A DNA stretch of 54,814 bases from Deltaproteobacteria bacterium (GTDB taxonomy: Bacteria; Myxococcota_A; UBA9160; UBA6930), in NCBI GenBank assembly GCA_029261795.1, contig JAJDAP010000081.1:1-54814 (forward strand). Direction: 5' to 3'. Below the pieces are notes generated by a model. That model saw nothing but the letters and a program-made list of their open reading frames with translations. It was not told the origin of the DNA and did not search any database. Positions 8,951 through 21,208 of this stretch are shown here, one piece after another. The position numbers and the translations under genes were made by a program. How positions within the stretch are numbered: position 1 is the first letter of the stretch; the number at the start of each line of letters is the position of its first letter.

Positions 8951-9619
8951 TTAGGCCGTCGGTGGTTCGAAGAGGCGGACGGGCCATTGGCGCCGGGCCG
9001 CTTCCCGATAGAGGCGCGGGTCCGGATTGACCACGACCGGATGCCCGACGAGTTCGAGGACCGGGACGTCGGTAATGGAGTCCGAGTAGAAGTAGCTCCG
9101 AGCGAGGTCGACCTGCTGCTCCTCGACCAGCTGGCTGAGCCAGTGGATCTTGCCCTCTTCGAAGCACACCGGCTTGACCACCGCGCCGGTCAAGCGTCCC
9201 TCCTTCTCTTCCAGCCGGGTCCCGAGGACGTGGTCGATGCCCAGGTGCCGCGCCAGGGGCGCGACGACGAAGGTCGCTGAACCGGAGACGATGGCGACCA
9301 GATGGCCCTCGTCCTGGTGGTACTCCACCAATTCGCGCGCTTCGGGGTAGACGTGGGCGATCAGCTGTTCTGCCATCCAGGCCTCGGCTTCGCCTTCGAC
9401 ATCGGCGACGCGCTGTCCGGCGAACTCCCGCATCATCTCCTGGGTCCAGGCCACGATGTCCAACACGCCGGCCTTGTAGCGCAGGTACGCGCCCAGGCCC
9501 TTGGCGAGTTCGAGCGCTCCGATCTCACCCTGCTCGTAGCGGCGCTTCATGTAGAGCGAGCCCGAGTTCTCGTCGATCAGGGTCTTGTCCATGTCGAAGA
9601 ATGCGCCGATTCGTCCCAT
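8951..9619 (-). CDS. HAD-superfamily phosphatase (subfamily IB, SerB-like)
   Basis: 222 residues. Motif I FFDMDKTLID has the nucleophile Asp and the acid/base Asp. Motif II is IVSGSATFVVAPLA, and motif IV YSDSITDVPVLELVG binds magnesium. The GAFFDMDKTL and CFEEGKIHWLSQL patterns match the HAD-IB family near phosphoserine phosphatase; the substrate is not evident. The ATG lies two bases after the rodA stop, so it is the last gene of the cell-shape operon. A longer frame reading upstream is antisense shadow. Confidence 0.92.
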   Translation of the reverse strand: MGRIGAFFDMDKTLIDENSGSLYMKRRYEQGEIGALELAKGLGAYLRYKAGVLDIVAWTQEMMREFAGQRVADVEGEAEAWMAEQLIAHVYPEARELVEYHQDEGHLVAIVSGSATFVVAPLARHLGIDHVLGTRLEEKEGRLTGAVVKPVCFEEGKIHWLSQLVEEQQVDLARSYFYSDSITDVPVLELVGHPVVVNPDPRLYREAARRQWPVRLFEPPTA

Positions 9620-9621
9620 GG

Positions 9622-10731
9622 TCAGAACATGTAGCGTCTCATCGAGACGTTCATGAGCAGACCCAGGGCGATCAGGTTCGCCAGCAGCTGGGATCCGCCG
9701 TAGGAAACGAGTGGCAGCGGCACACCGATGACCGGCGCCAGGCCGAGCACCATCGCGACGTTGATGGCCGCCGGCCAGAAGAGCATGCCGACCACGCCGA
9801 CCGCAAGCATCGCGCCGAAGCCATCCTTCGAGTTGCTGGCGACGACGATCCCCCAGAGCAACATCGCCAGGTAGCTGCCGAGCAGGATCATGCAGCCGAC
9901 GAATCCCCACTCTTCGGCGACGACCGAGAAGGCGAAGTCCGAATGTTGGGTCGGCAGGAACTGGAGCTGGGTCTGGGAGCCCTGGAGATAGCCCTGACCG
10001 AAGAGACCGCCGGAACCGACGGCGATACGGGATTGGATCGCCTGATATCCCGACGCCAGGGGATCTCGCGTCGGATCGATGAAATCGAGGATCCGTTCGC
10101 GCTGATAGTCTTTGAAGACGAAGGTCCAGAGCCCGGCGAGTGCGGCAGCGGCCATGCCCGCCACGACGGCCCAGGCTCGGGCGGGAATTCGCACGAATAA
10201 CAAATAGGTCGTCCCGATCAGCAGCGTCAGCACGGCGACACCCATATCGCGCTGCAGCACGATCAGACCCACAGGACCGGCCAGGATCAGACCGGGCAGG
10301 ATGAGATCTCGCAGCCTTCGTACCTCGGCTGCGGGATGGCGTTGGAAGTGGCGCGCCATCATCACGATCAGCCCGATCTTGGCGAGCTCGGCAGGCTGGA
10401 ACGAGAGGGGCCCGTAGACGAGCCAGCTTCGGTTGCCGCGCGTGACCGGTGCGAAGATCAGCGTCGATGCCAGCAGCAGGAGCGTGCCGGCGTAGATCGC
10501 TGGCGCCCAGCGCTCGAGACGCCGGTAGTCGACGATCAGGGCCAGGGTCCCGGCCAGCGCGCCAACGCCGAGCGCGAGCAGTTGGCGCCGGAACTCGCTC
10601 GGCATCCCGGAGACGGTTCCGGGATGCGCGGCCGAATAGAGATTCGCGAGCCCGATCCCCAACACCGTCCCGATCAGCGCAAGCAACAGCCAATCGAAAT
10701 GCTGAAGGGAGCGACGATCAATCGCCGGCAT
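9622..10731 (-). CDS. rodA: Rod-shape SEDS peptidoglycan polymerase RodA
   Basis: 369 residues from ATG 10731 (MPAIDRRSLQHFDWLLL), chosen because the first transmembrane helix follows directly. About ten transmembrane helices are present, with the SEDS motif RDMGVAVLTLLIGTTYLLF and the C-terminal PLVSYGGSQLLANLIALGLL. RodA polymerises lipid II together with its partner PBP2, encoded immediately upstream with a 14-base overlap. Confidence 0.96.
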   Translation of the reverse strand: MPAIDRRSLQHFDWLLLALIGTVLGIGLANLYSAAHPGTVSGMPSEFRRQLLALGVGALAGTLALIVDYRRLERWAPAIYAGTLLLLASTLIFAPVTRGNRSWLVYGPLSFQPAELAKIGLIVMMARHFQRHPAAEVRRLRDLILPGLILAGPVGLIVLQRDMGVAVLTLLIGTTYLLFVRIPARAWAVVAGMAAAALAGLWTFVFKDYQRERILDFIDPTRDPLASGYQAIQSRIAVGSGGLFGQGYLQGSQTQLQFLPTQHSDFAFSVVAEEWGFVGCMILLGSYLAMLLWGIVVASNSKDGFGAMLAVGVVGMLFWPAAINVAMVLGLAPVIGVPLPLVSYGGSQLLANLIALGLLMNVSMRRYMF

Positions 10732-12625
10732 GGCTGCCTTCTCCTTCCGCAGCGGCCACTCGGGTGGCTCCGCCAGCGTCGTCGTTGCCACCGTTCTTGC
10801 GGTACCACGCCTCGATGATGCGACGAGCGATGGGCCCAGCGCTGCTACTGCCGTGCATTCCATGTTCCACGAAGACACCGACGGCAATGCGCGGGTCGTC
10901 GGCTGGCGCGAAGGCGCCGAACCACGCGTGATCCCGGAACTTCACCGGGATCTCGTCATCGGCGAGCCCCTCGTACTGCTCGATCCGGACCACCTGCGCT
11001 GTACCCGTCTTTCCGGCCACCCGAATGCCGGGCACCCGCGCGCGGCCGCCGGTCCCGCCGGGTTCCTCCACCACAGCGATCATCCCTGCCCGGACCCGTG
11101 CCAGATGTCTCGCTGAAACCGACACCTTCCCGCGTTCCTTGACGGGATAGTGCCGCTCGGCGACGCCGCGCTCGTCCTCCAGGCGCAGGACCAGGCGCGG
11201 TTGCAACAGCGTTCCCCCGTTCGCGATGGCCGCGTAGGCGACCGCCAGCTGGAGGGGTGTGTAGAGGTTGTAGCCCTGCCCGATCGCGGCGGAGACCGTC
11301 TCGCCGGGATACCAGACCTGGTGGAAGCGGCGCTCCTTCCAGGCCGAGTCCGGCAACAGGCCCGGCTGCTCACCAGCGAGGTCGATGCCGCTCTTGCTGC
11401 CGAGGCCGAAGCTCGCCCCCAGCGCCGCCAGTCGGTCGATCCCCAGCTGGACACCGTAGGTGTAGAAGAAGACGTCGCAGGAGCGTTTGATCGCGGTCTG
11501 GAGATTCACCACGCCGTGGCCAGAGCGCTTCCAACATCGATAGGTGCGGTTGCCGAACCTGAAGCCGCCGGTGCAGGTCACGGTGCTGTTCTCGTCGATC
11601 ACGCCCGCTTCGAGCAGCGCTGCCGCGACGATGGGCTTGTGTGTCGAACCCGGTGGGTAGTGATTCTGGATCGCGCGGTTCCGCAGCGGCTTCCACTCGT
11701 CGGCGAGGAGCCCCTCCCAGGTGACACTGTCGATCCCGCCGGCGAAGGCGTTCGGGTCGAAACCGGGGAATGATGCCATCGCGAGCACGTCACCGGTGAC
11801 CACGTCGAGGGCCACGGCCGACCCCATCCGCGGCGATTCGCCCTCGGGCACGTCACGAAAACCGTCTTCGGCGGCGCGCTGCATGTCCAGATCGAGGGCA
11901 AGAACAACGCGTCCGCCGGGCACGGGCGCGACCTCGTCGAGCTTCTCGAACTCGCGGCCGACCGCATCGACGACGACATTGCGGCCGCCATCCCGGCCAC
12001 GCAAATGCGATTCGAAACGCGATTCGATCCCTGTCTGCCCGACTTCGTCGCCGCCGCGATAGCCCTGGAACTCGGGGCGTTCCAGCTGGTCGCCCTGAAT
12101 CTCGCCTAACGTCCCGAGCAGGTGAGCGGCCAGCGCTCCCTCGATGTAGTGGCGGCGAGGGACCTCCACGGTCGCGACACCGGGCATCGCCCAACCGTGG
12201 GCGGAGACCCGGGCCAGTTCCTCGAAACCGAGATCTCCCTTGAGGGTCACTGCGCTGAATCGCCGAGAACCCGTCGCCTCGCCGACGCGCCGCTCGAAGT
12301 CGGCCGCTTCGCCGTCGAGCAACTGCGCCAGGGCCGCATACGTCACCCCGGGATGCGTGAGATCGTTCGGCGTCACGCGAAGCTCCCGGGCGGGCCGGAA
12401 CGATGCCAGCAGCCGCCCCTCCCGGTCAAGGATTTCGCCGCGCGGCGCCGTCACCCGAATGGTGCGGACGGAGTTGCGCTGCGAACGCGCCACCAGATCG
12501 TCTCTCTCCACGATCTGTAGCTGGAACAGGCGGACCCCGAAGATCGCGAAGACCAGCACGATGAGCGTGGCCGACAGCCGCAAACGACCATCGATCGAAG
12601 GAGCGTTTCCGCCTAGCTGATCCAC
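10718..12625 (-). CDS. mrdA: Penicillin-binding protein 2 (transpeptidase)
   Basis: 635 residues from GTG 12625, with AGGA eight bases upstream. There is one N-terminal membrane anchor (LIVLVFAIFGVRLFQLQIV), then the PBP dimer domain and the transpeptidase domain. Active-site motifs are STHK (Ser about 326, PPGSTHKPIVAAALLE), SCD (about 382) and KTG (about 537, VAGKTGTAQV). Cross-links peptidoglycan in the elongasome and activates RodA. Confidence 0.97.
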   Translation of the reverse strand: MDQLGGNAPSIDGRLRLSATLIVLVFAIFGVRLFQLQIVERDDLVARSQRNSVRTIRVTAPRGEILDREGRLLASFRPARELRVTPNDLTHPGVTYAALAQLLDGEAADFERRVGEATGSRRFSAVTLKGDLGFEELARVSAHGWAMPGVATVEVPRRHYIEGALAAHLLGTLGEIQGDQLERPEFQGYRGGDEVGQTGIESRFESHLRGRDGGRNVVVDAVGREFEKLDEVAPVPGGRVVLALDLDMQRAAEDGFRDVPEGESPRMGSAVALDVVTGDVLAMASFPGFDPNAFAGGIDSVTWEGLLADEWKPLRNRAIQNHYPPGSTHKPIVAAALLEAGVIDENSTVTCTGGFRFGNRTYRCWKRSGHGVVNLQTAIKRSCDVFFYTYGVQLGIDRLAALGASFGLGSKSGIDLAGEQPGLLPDSAWKERRFHQVWYPGETVSAAIGQGYNLYTPLQLAVAYAAIANGGTLLQPRLVLRLEDERGVAERHYPVKERGKVSVSARHLARVRAGMIAVVEEPGGTGGRARVPGIRVAGKTGTAQVVRIEQYEGLADDEIPVKFRDHAWFGAFAPADDPRIAVGVFVEHGMHGSSSAGPIARRIIEAWYRKNGGNDDAGGATRVAAAEGEGSHAGD

Positions 12626-12633
12626 AGGCGTTC

Positions 12634-13167
12634 CTACAACACCGGCCGACGGGTCTCGAGGCGCATCTCACGGCGCGCCTCGGTCTCCGACAACCACGCG
12701 GTGGTCGCGCGCGCCAGTTGGCCGACGGCGGGCGCCGCCGCCCCGGTCAGCAGCGCGCGAGCCAGCAGGCCGCCGATCTCGTTCCACGCCACGGTGAACG
12801 CGGAGACGAAGAGCAGCGAAACGCCGCCCATCAGCGCGGCGTCGACCAACGAGAGAACGAAGCCGACGGCGACCTGCGGCACGAAGCGGCGCAGATCGAG
12901 CTGACTGGCAAAGCCTCGCACCATGACGAACTCGATCACACGGACGAAGGCATGTTGGCCCAGCAGCGAGCCCGAAACCATGTCCGAGCCAAGGCCCAGC
13001 GTGAAGGCGACGATCATGCCTTCCGCCGGGCCGAGCACCAGAGCCGCTGCCAGAGCTGCCAGCAATGAGAGATCCGGGACCAACTGCGCCGAGAACGCGT
13101 CGGCGGCGATTGCCTGAATGGCGACACCGAACAGGCCCAATCCGCACCAGGCGATGGCACTTCGCAT
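12634..13167 (-). CDS. mreD: Rod-shape-determining protein MreD
   Basis: 177 residues, strongly hydrophobic with about five or six transmembrane helices; LVPDLSLLAALAAALVLGP and GLGSDMVSGSLLGQHAF are typical of MreD. Inner-membrane scaffold of the elongasome. One-base overlap with mreC upstream and eight bases before mrdA. A charged C-terminal tail (ETEARREMRLETRR) extends to the cytoplasm. Confidence 0.92.
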   Translation of the reverse strand: MRSAIAWCGLGLFGVAIQAIAADAFSAQLVPDLSLLAALAAALVLGPAEGMIVAFTLGLGSDMVSGSLLGQHAFVRVIEFVMVRGFASQLDLRRFVPQVAVGFVLSLVDAALMGGVSLLFVSAFTVAWNEIGGLLARALLTGAAAPAVGQLARATTAWLSETEARREMRLETRRPVL

Positions 13168-14069
13168 CAGCCGCCGGCCTCGGGTTCGGAAGCGCTCGGC
13201 GGCGCGTGCTGATCGCCATCTGCGCCGAATAACAAATCGAGTGTCGGTCCACGCTCGAGCATCACGAAGACCTGCTCGAGGCGACCGAAGTCCACGGCCG
13301 GGCGAACCTCGGCGGTGTGAAGAATCTCGGAGCGCTCGGTCTGTACACCGGTCACGACACCGATCCGCAGGCCCTTCGGATAGACCCCGCTCACGCCGGA
13401 CGTGATGATCTCGTCGCCCTCCCGGACGTCATCGCCTCGAACCATGAAGATGAACTCGATCTCTCCGGAGCCGGTTCCGCGCACGATGCCCCGCGCTCTG
13501 CTGCGCTGGACGATGGCATCCACGGCGCTGCGTCGATCGAGCATCATCATCGCTCTCGACGCATTGGGCGAGGTCGCCGTCACGAGCCCGACCAGACCTC
13601 CGGCAGAGACGACGGGCATTCCGCTTCGCACCGCCTCGTCGCGCCCGCGGTCGAGCAGCACCGAGCGGAACCAGGGCGAGACGTCCTGACCGACCACCTG
13701 ACTCGGCAACAGCGGCACTTCGAAATCCACACGCATCCGGGCGATGCGCGCGAGGTGGCCACTCGCGACCAGGGCCTCGCGGTACTGGAGGTTCTCCTCC
13801 TCCAGCAGGGCGAGCTGCTCCAGCAGCCGCTCGTTCTCCTGGTTCACATCGACGAGGGCGATATACCCGGTCCAGACTTCACCGAGCCACTCGGCGGGAC
13901 GGGTGAACAGGCTCTGGATCGGCCCGGTGATCTCGAGCATCACACTCTGCAGCCACGGTGCCTCTTCACCCGGGGCCGGCTCGCGATCCCCCAGCATGAA
14001 GATCAGTGTCAGAAGCAGCAGCCCGGCAAAGAGGAGCGGTAGCCGAATCGTGCGCAGGAAGTCGTTCAT
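13167..14069 (-). CDS. mreC: Rod-shape-determining protein MreC
   Basis: 300 residues from ATG 14069, with GGAG seven bases upstream. One N-terminal transmembrane helix (LPLLFAGLLLLTLIFML), a coiled-coil (NQENERLLEQLALLEEEN), then the double beta-barrel of MreC (VVSAGGLVGLVTATSPNASRAMMMLD, ending around IGVVTGV). Periplasmic organiser linking MreB to PBP2/RodA. The C-terminal tail is acidic and probably disordered. Confidence 0.95.
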   Translation of the reverse strand: MNDFLRTIRLPLLFAGLLLLTLIFMLGDREPAPGEEAPWLQSVMLEITGPIQSLFTRPAEWLGEVWTGYIALVDVNQENERLLEQLALLEEENLQYREALVASGHLARIARMRVDFEVPLLPSQVVGQDVSPWFRSVLLDRGRDEAVRSGMPVVSAGGLVGLVTATSPNASRAMMMLDRRSAVDAIVQRSRARGIVRGTGSGEIEFIFMVRGDDVREGDEIITSGVSGVYPKGLRIGVVTGVQTERSEILHTAEVRPAVDFGRLEQVFVMLERGPTLDLLFGADGDQHAPPSASEPEAGG

Positions 14070-14154
14070 GGCCTCGCTCCAGGCGCTTTCAGGAACCGCG
14101 CATGCCGCTCCCGCACGGCCTTGCCGCACGCCGCCTTTCCCCGCGGGGGCAAAG

Positions 14155-17048
<2,894 letters not shown>

Positions 17049-17082
17049 TCGAGGCAGGTCGCCCCTCTACCGAAGCGAAACC

Positions 17083-17976
17083 TCAAGGTCCGAACGGCCC
17101 CCGTGCCCAGGTCTCGGCGCTGATCAGGGCCTGCCCCTGGACCGAGGGATGGAAGCAATCGATGGAAGAGATGTCGTCGCCGCGGAAGGGCACCGATTCG
17201 ATCTCGATGAACCGATAGTAGACCCGCCGGCTGGTGGCGTTCCGGGCGATGACGACATTCTGGATGGCGTCGTTGTAGGCGAAATTCATCGCCTGCACGA
17301 ACAAGCGATCCGCTTCGCTATTCGTCGGCGAGAGCATGGAGCCACAAGGAAAGCCCAGCGCGGTCGTTTGCCAGATCAGCTGGCAGTCGATCCCGAGCGC
17401 GCCCTTTTCCGAGAGCGCCACCTCGTAGAGGTTCTTGACGTCGGGGATGCCGACCACCACGACGCTGGCGCCGCCCGGCAGGTTGGCATCGAGGAAGTCG
17501 AGCGTCGCGCGGACATGGCCCTCGATTTCGAGAACGGTCGGAAGCGCGCTGATGCTATTCCGGCAGACGTCATTGCCGCCGAGCGCCACGGTCAGGTAAC
17601 TCGGCTGCTCTCCGAGCACGCCCTGGGCCTGGCCCAGAGCGTCGTCCCAACGCCCGCCATTCTGCGCCTCCATCACGTTCGTCCGACCAGCGCTTCCGTA
17701 GCTGGCCGTGATGCGTTGGTTGTGGCTCGAGATGTCGGGAACCCCGAGCAGTTGCTCCAGGAAGCCGTGGAAGCCGTTCACCCAGGAAACCGCCGGATTG
17801 TCGCCAATGAAATGGGAATCGAAGCCGGTCGTGATCGAGTCCCCGATCGAATAGAGCCGGAGCGGCGCCAGGCGCGCAGGCTTGGCTGGTGCCGGGCTAC
17901 AGGCCGCACCACCCGCGAGCCAGAGCGCCACGCTCGAGAACAGCACGATCCGTGTGCGCATGATCGATCCGGGCAT
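17083..17976 (-). CDS. SGNH/GDSL-family hydrolase, probable exported lipoprotein
   Basis: 297 residues from ATG 17976, chosen because GGAGGT lies eight bases upstream; two other in-frame ATGs at 17994 and 17961 are less well supported. Signal peptide IVLFSSVALWLAGGAAC ends at a possible lipobox cysteine. GDSL block I is YSIGDSITTGFDS, block III is ALGGNDVC, and block V is DCFHPSVQGQ, giving the Ser-Asp-His triad. Acts as an esterase or lipase in the envelope; substrate unknown. Convergent with the PpiD-like gene. Confidence 0.88.
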   Translation of the reverse strand: MPGSIMRTRIVLFSSVALWLAGGAACSPAPAKPARLAPLRLYSIGDSITTGFDSHFIGDNPAVSWVNGFHGFLEQLLGVPDISSHNQRITASYGSAGRTNVMEAQNGGRWDDALGQAQGVLGEQPSYLTVALGGNDVCRNSISALPTVLEIEGHVRATLDFLDANLPGGASVVVVGIPDVKNLYEVALSEKGALGIDCQLIWQTTALGFPCGSMLSPTNSEADRLFVQAMNFAYNDAIQNVVIARNATSRRVYYRFIEIESVPFRGDDISSIDCFHPSVQGQALISAETWARGPFGP

Positions 17977-18105
17977 CTGGCGACACCTCCGCACAGGCAG
18001 AGACGAGCGAGTAGCCGCTCGAATTCAGCAAGAGGATGAGACCGCGGACCGCAACCGGCAAGCTCGGAGCCGGCTGAGCCTCGGTCGCTTCGGCGAGCCA
18101 GGCCG

Positions 18106-18147
18106 AAAAGGAAACGCCCCGCCCCCTCATGGAGGGGACGGGGCGCC
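18106..18147 (-). terminator. Rho-independent terminator after the sigma factor gene
   Basis: Read on the minus strand, a near-perfect GC-rich stem (CGCCCCGTCCCCTC pairing with AGGGGGCGGGGCG, short CATG loop) is followed by TTTCCTTTT. It lies about 50 bases past the sigma factor stop. Confidence 0.85.
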
Positions 18148-18195
18148 GTTTCGGTCGCCGCTCGGGTGGACTTCTCAGTCCGCTTTCACGGACTT

Positions 18196-19767
18196 CTAGT
18201 CCGCCGTCACGTACGGGTCCATGGCGAAGGCTTCGAGCCGCTCGCGGTTCTCCGAGTTGCGGAGCTTCGCGAGCGCCCGGGCCTCGAGCTGACGCACGCG
18301 CTCGCGCGAGAGCCCGAGCTTGCCGCCGATCTCCTCCAGTGTGTGCTCGCGCTCGCCCTTGAGACCGAAGCGCCAGCGCAGGATGTTGCGCTCGCGCTCG
18401 CACAGCTGTGCGATCGACGTGTCGCTGGCCTTCTCGAGCCGCGCGTGATCGAGCCCCGCCTGGGGCGAGATCGGGTTCGTGTCGGCCACGATGTCCTTGA
18501 CCTTCTTGGAGTCCGTGCCGGGCACGTCCTTCTCGAGGCTCACCGGCTCCCGCACCATGCGCTGCAGCTGCTCGGCGCGCTCGACCTCGATCTCCATCGT
18601 CTCCGCGATCTCGCGGGTCGTGGGCTCGCGGCCAAGCTTCTTCTCGAGCGCGTTGAACGCCCGGTAGTACTTGAGCAGCGTGTCGTGCACGTGGCTGGGA
18701 ATGCGGATCGTCCGCGAGTGGTTCTGGATGGCGCGGATCAGCGCCTGCCGGATCCACCACACCGCGTAGGTCGAGAACTTGTGCCCGCGCTCGTACTCGA
18801 ACTTCTCCACCGCACGGATCAGGCCGATGTTGCCCTCCTGGATGAGGTCCTGGAATGGGATCCCCATGTTGCGGAAGTCCTTGGCGATTGCGACCACGAG
18901 CTTCAGGTTGTGCTGGACGAAGACGTTCTTGACGTCGTTCAGCCGTTCCCACTCGTCATCGATCTTGTGCATCTGCTCGAGGAACGCCTTGGGCTCGAGA
19001 CCGACTTCGAGTTCGATCTGAACGAGCCGCGCGCGCCACTTCTCGAGTTCGGCCAGGCGACGTGCCTTGCCGGATTCGGTCGTGGGCGGCCGCTTGTTGG
19101 CCTCGAGGGCCGCGATGCGGCGCAGGCCGCGGGCGGTCTCACCGCGCAGGTCGACGATGCCCTTGCGCATGCGCGCCAGCAGCTGCATCGACAGGTCAGC
19201 TTTCTTGAGGTGCTTGGCAGCCAGCTTCTCGTGACGCTCCACGGTGTCGAGCTTGTGCTCGTTCAGCGCCTTCTCGCGCCGCTCGAGCTGCACTTCGATC
19301 TTGCCGAGGATGCCGTCGATCACGGCGCCGAGATCCTGGCCTTCGGGCGAGCCCGAGCCGAAGCTCTCGCACATCTTGCCGGTCGCCCGGTTCTCGCTCT
19401 TCAAGCCGCGCCAGATGCGGACGGCTTCCATCGACGTCCACGGCACGGCGACCATGCCTTCGCGGAACGCGAGAACGGCCGCTTCGATCTCCTTGGCGAG
19501 AAGGACTTCTTCTTCCTTCTTCAGCGTCGGGATCTCGGCGATGTCACGGAAATACGAGACCAGCGCGCCGCGCTCGCTCGAGCGCTGCGATTCGGTCGTC
19601 GTGTTGAGTCGCTTCGGGTCGACGCGAACGCCACCGATGCTGCGCGGGTTCTTGAGCGTCGCAGCATCCGTTTCGGCGCCGAGTTCGTGGCCGGGAGCGA
19701 TCTTGCGCCAGGTTGCACGCCGCTTCTCTTCGATCGAGAGGTCTTGGTTGGGATCCTTCTGGGACAC
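18196..19767 (-). CDS. RNA polymerase sigma-70 factor (RpoD/RpoS-like)
   Basis: 523 residues from GTG 19767, selected because AGGAGG lies seven bases before it. Region 1.2 is [21 protein letters not shown] long non-conserved insert follows, then region 2 ([39 protein letters not shown]), region 3, and region 4.2 ([19 protein letters not shown]). There is no evident region 1.1, and the 2.4/3.0 boundary [20 protein letters not shown] differs from housekeeping RpoD (IPVHM). A group 2 alternative factor is therefore as likely as the primary one. Confidence 0.88.
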   Translation of the reverse strand: MSQKDPNQDLSIEEKRRATWRKIAPGHELGAETDAATLKNPRSIGGVRVDPKRLNTTTESQRSSERGALVSYFRDIAEIPTLKKEEEVLLAKEIEAAVLAFREGMVAVPWTSMEAVRIWRGLKSENRATGKMCESFGSGSPEGQDLGAVIDGILGKIEVQLERREKALNEHKLDTVERHEKLAAKHLKKADLSMQLLARMRKGIVDLRGETARGLRRIAALEANKRPPTTESGKARRLAELEKWRARLVQIELEVGLEPKAFLEQMHKIDDEWERLNDVKNVFVQHNLKLVVAIAKDFRNMGIPFQDLIQEGNIGLIRAVEKFEYERGHKFSTYAVWWIRQALIRAIQNHSRTIRIPSHVHDTLLKYYRAFNALEKKLGREPTTREIAETMEIEVERAEQLQRMVREPVSLEKDVPGTDSKKVKDIVADTNPISPQAGLDHARLEKASDTSIAQLCERERNILRWRFGLKGEREHTLEEIGGKLGLSRERVRQLEARALAKLRNSENRERLEAFAMDPYVTAD

Positions 19768-20299
19768 CTCTAACCCTCCTTGCAGTGCGGATATCCATCC
19801 AGGAAGGGTCAACCCTCCGTTCCGGTCTCCGGCTTCTCCGATGGTCCCGCCGCGCCTTCCGTTCCCGGTATCTCCGGGTCGGAGGCCTCGTGCAGGCCCT
19901 CGGGATGCTTTTTTCTTTTCTCTTGGTGGCGACACCCGGTCCCGACGTTCGCTTTCGCTCTGCCAGGCCCGTTGGGCGCGCGACGGCTCCGTTCCGGCCT
20001 ACCCCCGATCCGGACGGTTCCGCAAGGTATGTGTCCCCGCTCTCGATGTGCCGGTTCCCAGTTCATAGGTGTCGACCTACTCCGACCGATCCATTGTGAT
20101 CTCGATTCGACTGAATCGACTGAATCGACTCGACCTGCCGCCTGAACGGTCCGGCCGATGGACGGGGCTGCGACGCAGTGCAGCAGAACCAGAAAACTCT
20201 CATCTCAAGAGCGCATTTGGGCTTGGAACGGCCTGGAGGGAGCCGAACCCATACCTCTTTGCCTCCAACGGGCACCAAGGTATGACGGATCGAGAGGGG

Positions 20300-20328
20300 A
20301 TACAACCCCTAATTTGACGCCGTGTAAA
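20300..20328 (-). promoter_or_regulatory. Candidate promoter driving the sigma factor leader
   Basis: On the minus strand TTTACA (20323-20328) is followed after 17 bases by TTGTAT (20300-20305), in the only AT-rich stretch of this gap. The -35 box matches five of six; the -10 box is weak (three of six). It would give a leader of over 500 bases. Confidence 0.3.
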
Positions 20329-20383
20329 AAATGTGAATCAGTTGAATTTCCAGAGAGTTGCAGAGACTCTTGCGAATCTCAGC

Positions 20384-20432
20384 TGACGCACCGCGCCAAT
20401 CCGGTCGGTCGGGACCTTGAAACGGTGCGTCA
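20384..20432. other. Stem-loop with perfect 10-bp stem
   Basis: TGACGCACCG at 20384-20393 pairs perfectly with CGGTGCGTCA at 20423-20432, enclosing 29 bases. No T tract follows on either strand, so it is not a classical terminator. It lies 3' of folE on the minus strand. Confidence 0.55.
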
Positions 20433-20461
20433 TGCCCCGGCCTTGAGCCCATCATCAGCCA

Positions 20462-20483
20462 CCTGTGCAGATACTGGCACAGG
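20462..20483. other. Stem-loop 3' of folE
   Basis: CCTGTGC (20462-20468) pairs with GCACAGG (20477-20483) around an 8-base loop. It is about 50 bases past the folE stop and could stabilise or end that transcript; no U tract is present. Confidence 0.5.
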
Positions 20484-20534
20484 GGTAGACCGGCCCGCGA
20501 CCGAGCCTCCCTCCCCTACCACCAGAGCGGCCCG

Positions 20535-21143
20535 CTAGGCGAACGATTGCTTCTGGTGGCGGATCAGCTCCATGAACTCACTGCGCGTCTTCGAGTCTTC
20601 CTGGAAGGCGCCCTTGAGCGAGCTGGTGATGGCGAAGGCATTCTGCTGCTCGACGCCGCGCATCTTCATGCAGAGGTGGATCGACTCGGCCACCACCGCG
20701 ACCCCCTTCGGCTGGAGGTGCTCCTCGATCGTCTCGGCGATCTGCATGGTGAGCCGCTCCTGGACCTGGAGGCGCCGCGCGAACATTCCGACCAACCGCG
20801 GGATCTTGGAAAGCCCCACGACCCTGCCGTTCGGGATGTAGGCCACGTGGATCCGGCCAAAGAAGGGAAGCATGTGGTGCTCACACAGGCTGTAGAAATC
20901 GATGTCCTTGACCAGGACCATCTCGTCGTAGGTCACGTCGAACAGGGCGCCATTGAGCAGGGCCACGGGGTCCTGCTGATAGCCGCTCGTCAGGAAGCGC
21001 ATCGACTTGGCCACGCGCAACGGGGTCCGCTCGAGGCCGTCACGGCCGGGATCCTCTCCCAGCTCCTTCAACATGCTCTCGACGTGGCTCTCGAGCGGAT
21101 CGGCAGGATCGGACAAGGGAGGGGCTCCTGATGGCGGGCACAT
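20535..21143 (-). CDS. folE: GTP cyclohydrolase I
   Basis: 202 residues from ATG 21143. Converts GTP to 7,8-dihydroneopterin triphosphate, entering folate or pterin synthesis. [14 protein letters not shown] carries the zinc-binding Cys and His, and [15 protein letters not shown] carries the second cysteine ligand and the substrate loop. The C-terminal [13 protein letters not shown] is typical. No clear ribosome binding site precedes the chosen ATG, but an upstream extension shows no family similarity. Confidence 0.96.
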   Translation of the reverse strand: MCPPSGAPPLSDPADPLESHVESMLKELGEDPGRDGLERTPLRVAKSMRFLTSGYQQDPVALLNGALFDVTYDEMVLVKDIDFYSLCEHHMLPFFGRIHVAYIPNGRVVGLSKIPRLVGMFARRLQVQERLTMQIAETIEEHLQPKGVAVVAESIHLCMKMRGVEQQNAFAITSSLKGAFQEDSKTRSEFMELIRHQKQSFA

Positions 21144-21208
21144 GGGACGCTTGAGGCTAGCCACGGGCCTCGCCCGGGGCCAACCGCCCCACGATCCCTC
21201 GCCCGCGA

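Larger units (their letters stand above)
19768..20534. other. Long gap upstream of the sigma factor gene
   Basis: 767 bases between the folE stop and the sigma factor start, both on the minus strand. It contains an AT-richer island around 20300-20360, two good stem-loops (20384-20432 and 20462-20483), and a small run of the 9-base unit TCGACTGAA near 20105-20127. A minus-strand frame at 19809-20066 (85 codons) is open but matches nothing and has no ribosome binding site. No tRNA or known RNA family was recognised. A long regulated leader of the sigma gene or a small RNA could lie here. Confidence 0.5.

Noticed and set aside
9620..10693. Long N-terminal extension of the HAD phosphatase frame
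   Set aside because: It runs through rodA in another frame and is compositionally arginine-rich; the HAD domain begins cleanly at 9619.
19809..20066. 85-codon minus-strand frame upstream of the sigma factor gene
   Set aside because: No ribosome site and no family resemblance; kept only as a remark on the gap.
20101..20130. Short tandem copies of TCGACTGAA
   Set aside because: Fewer than three full units; not enough for a meaningful repeat array or CRISPR.
20230..20280. GGTTCGGCTCCC on the minus strand resembling a tRNA T arm
   Set aside because: The flanking bases do not form a 5-bp T stem or an acceptor stem, so no tRNA can be folded.
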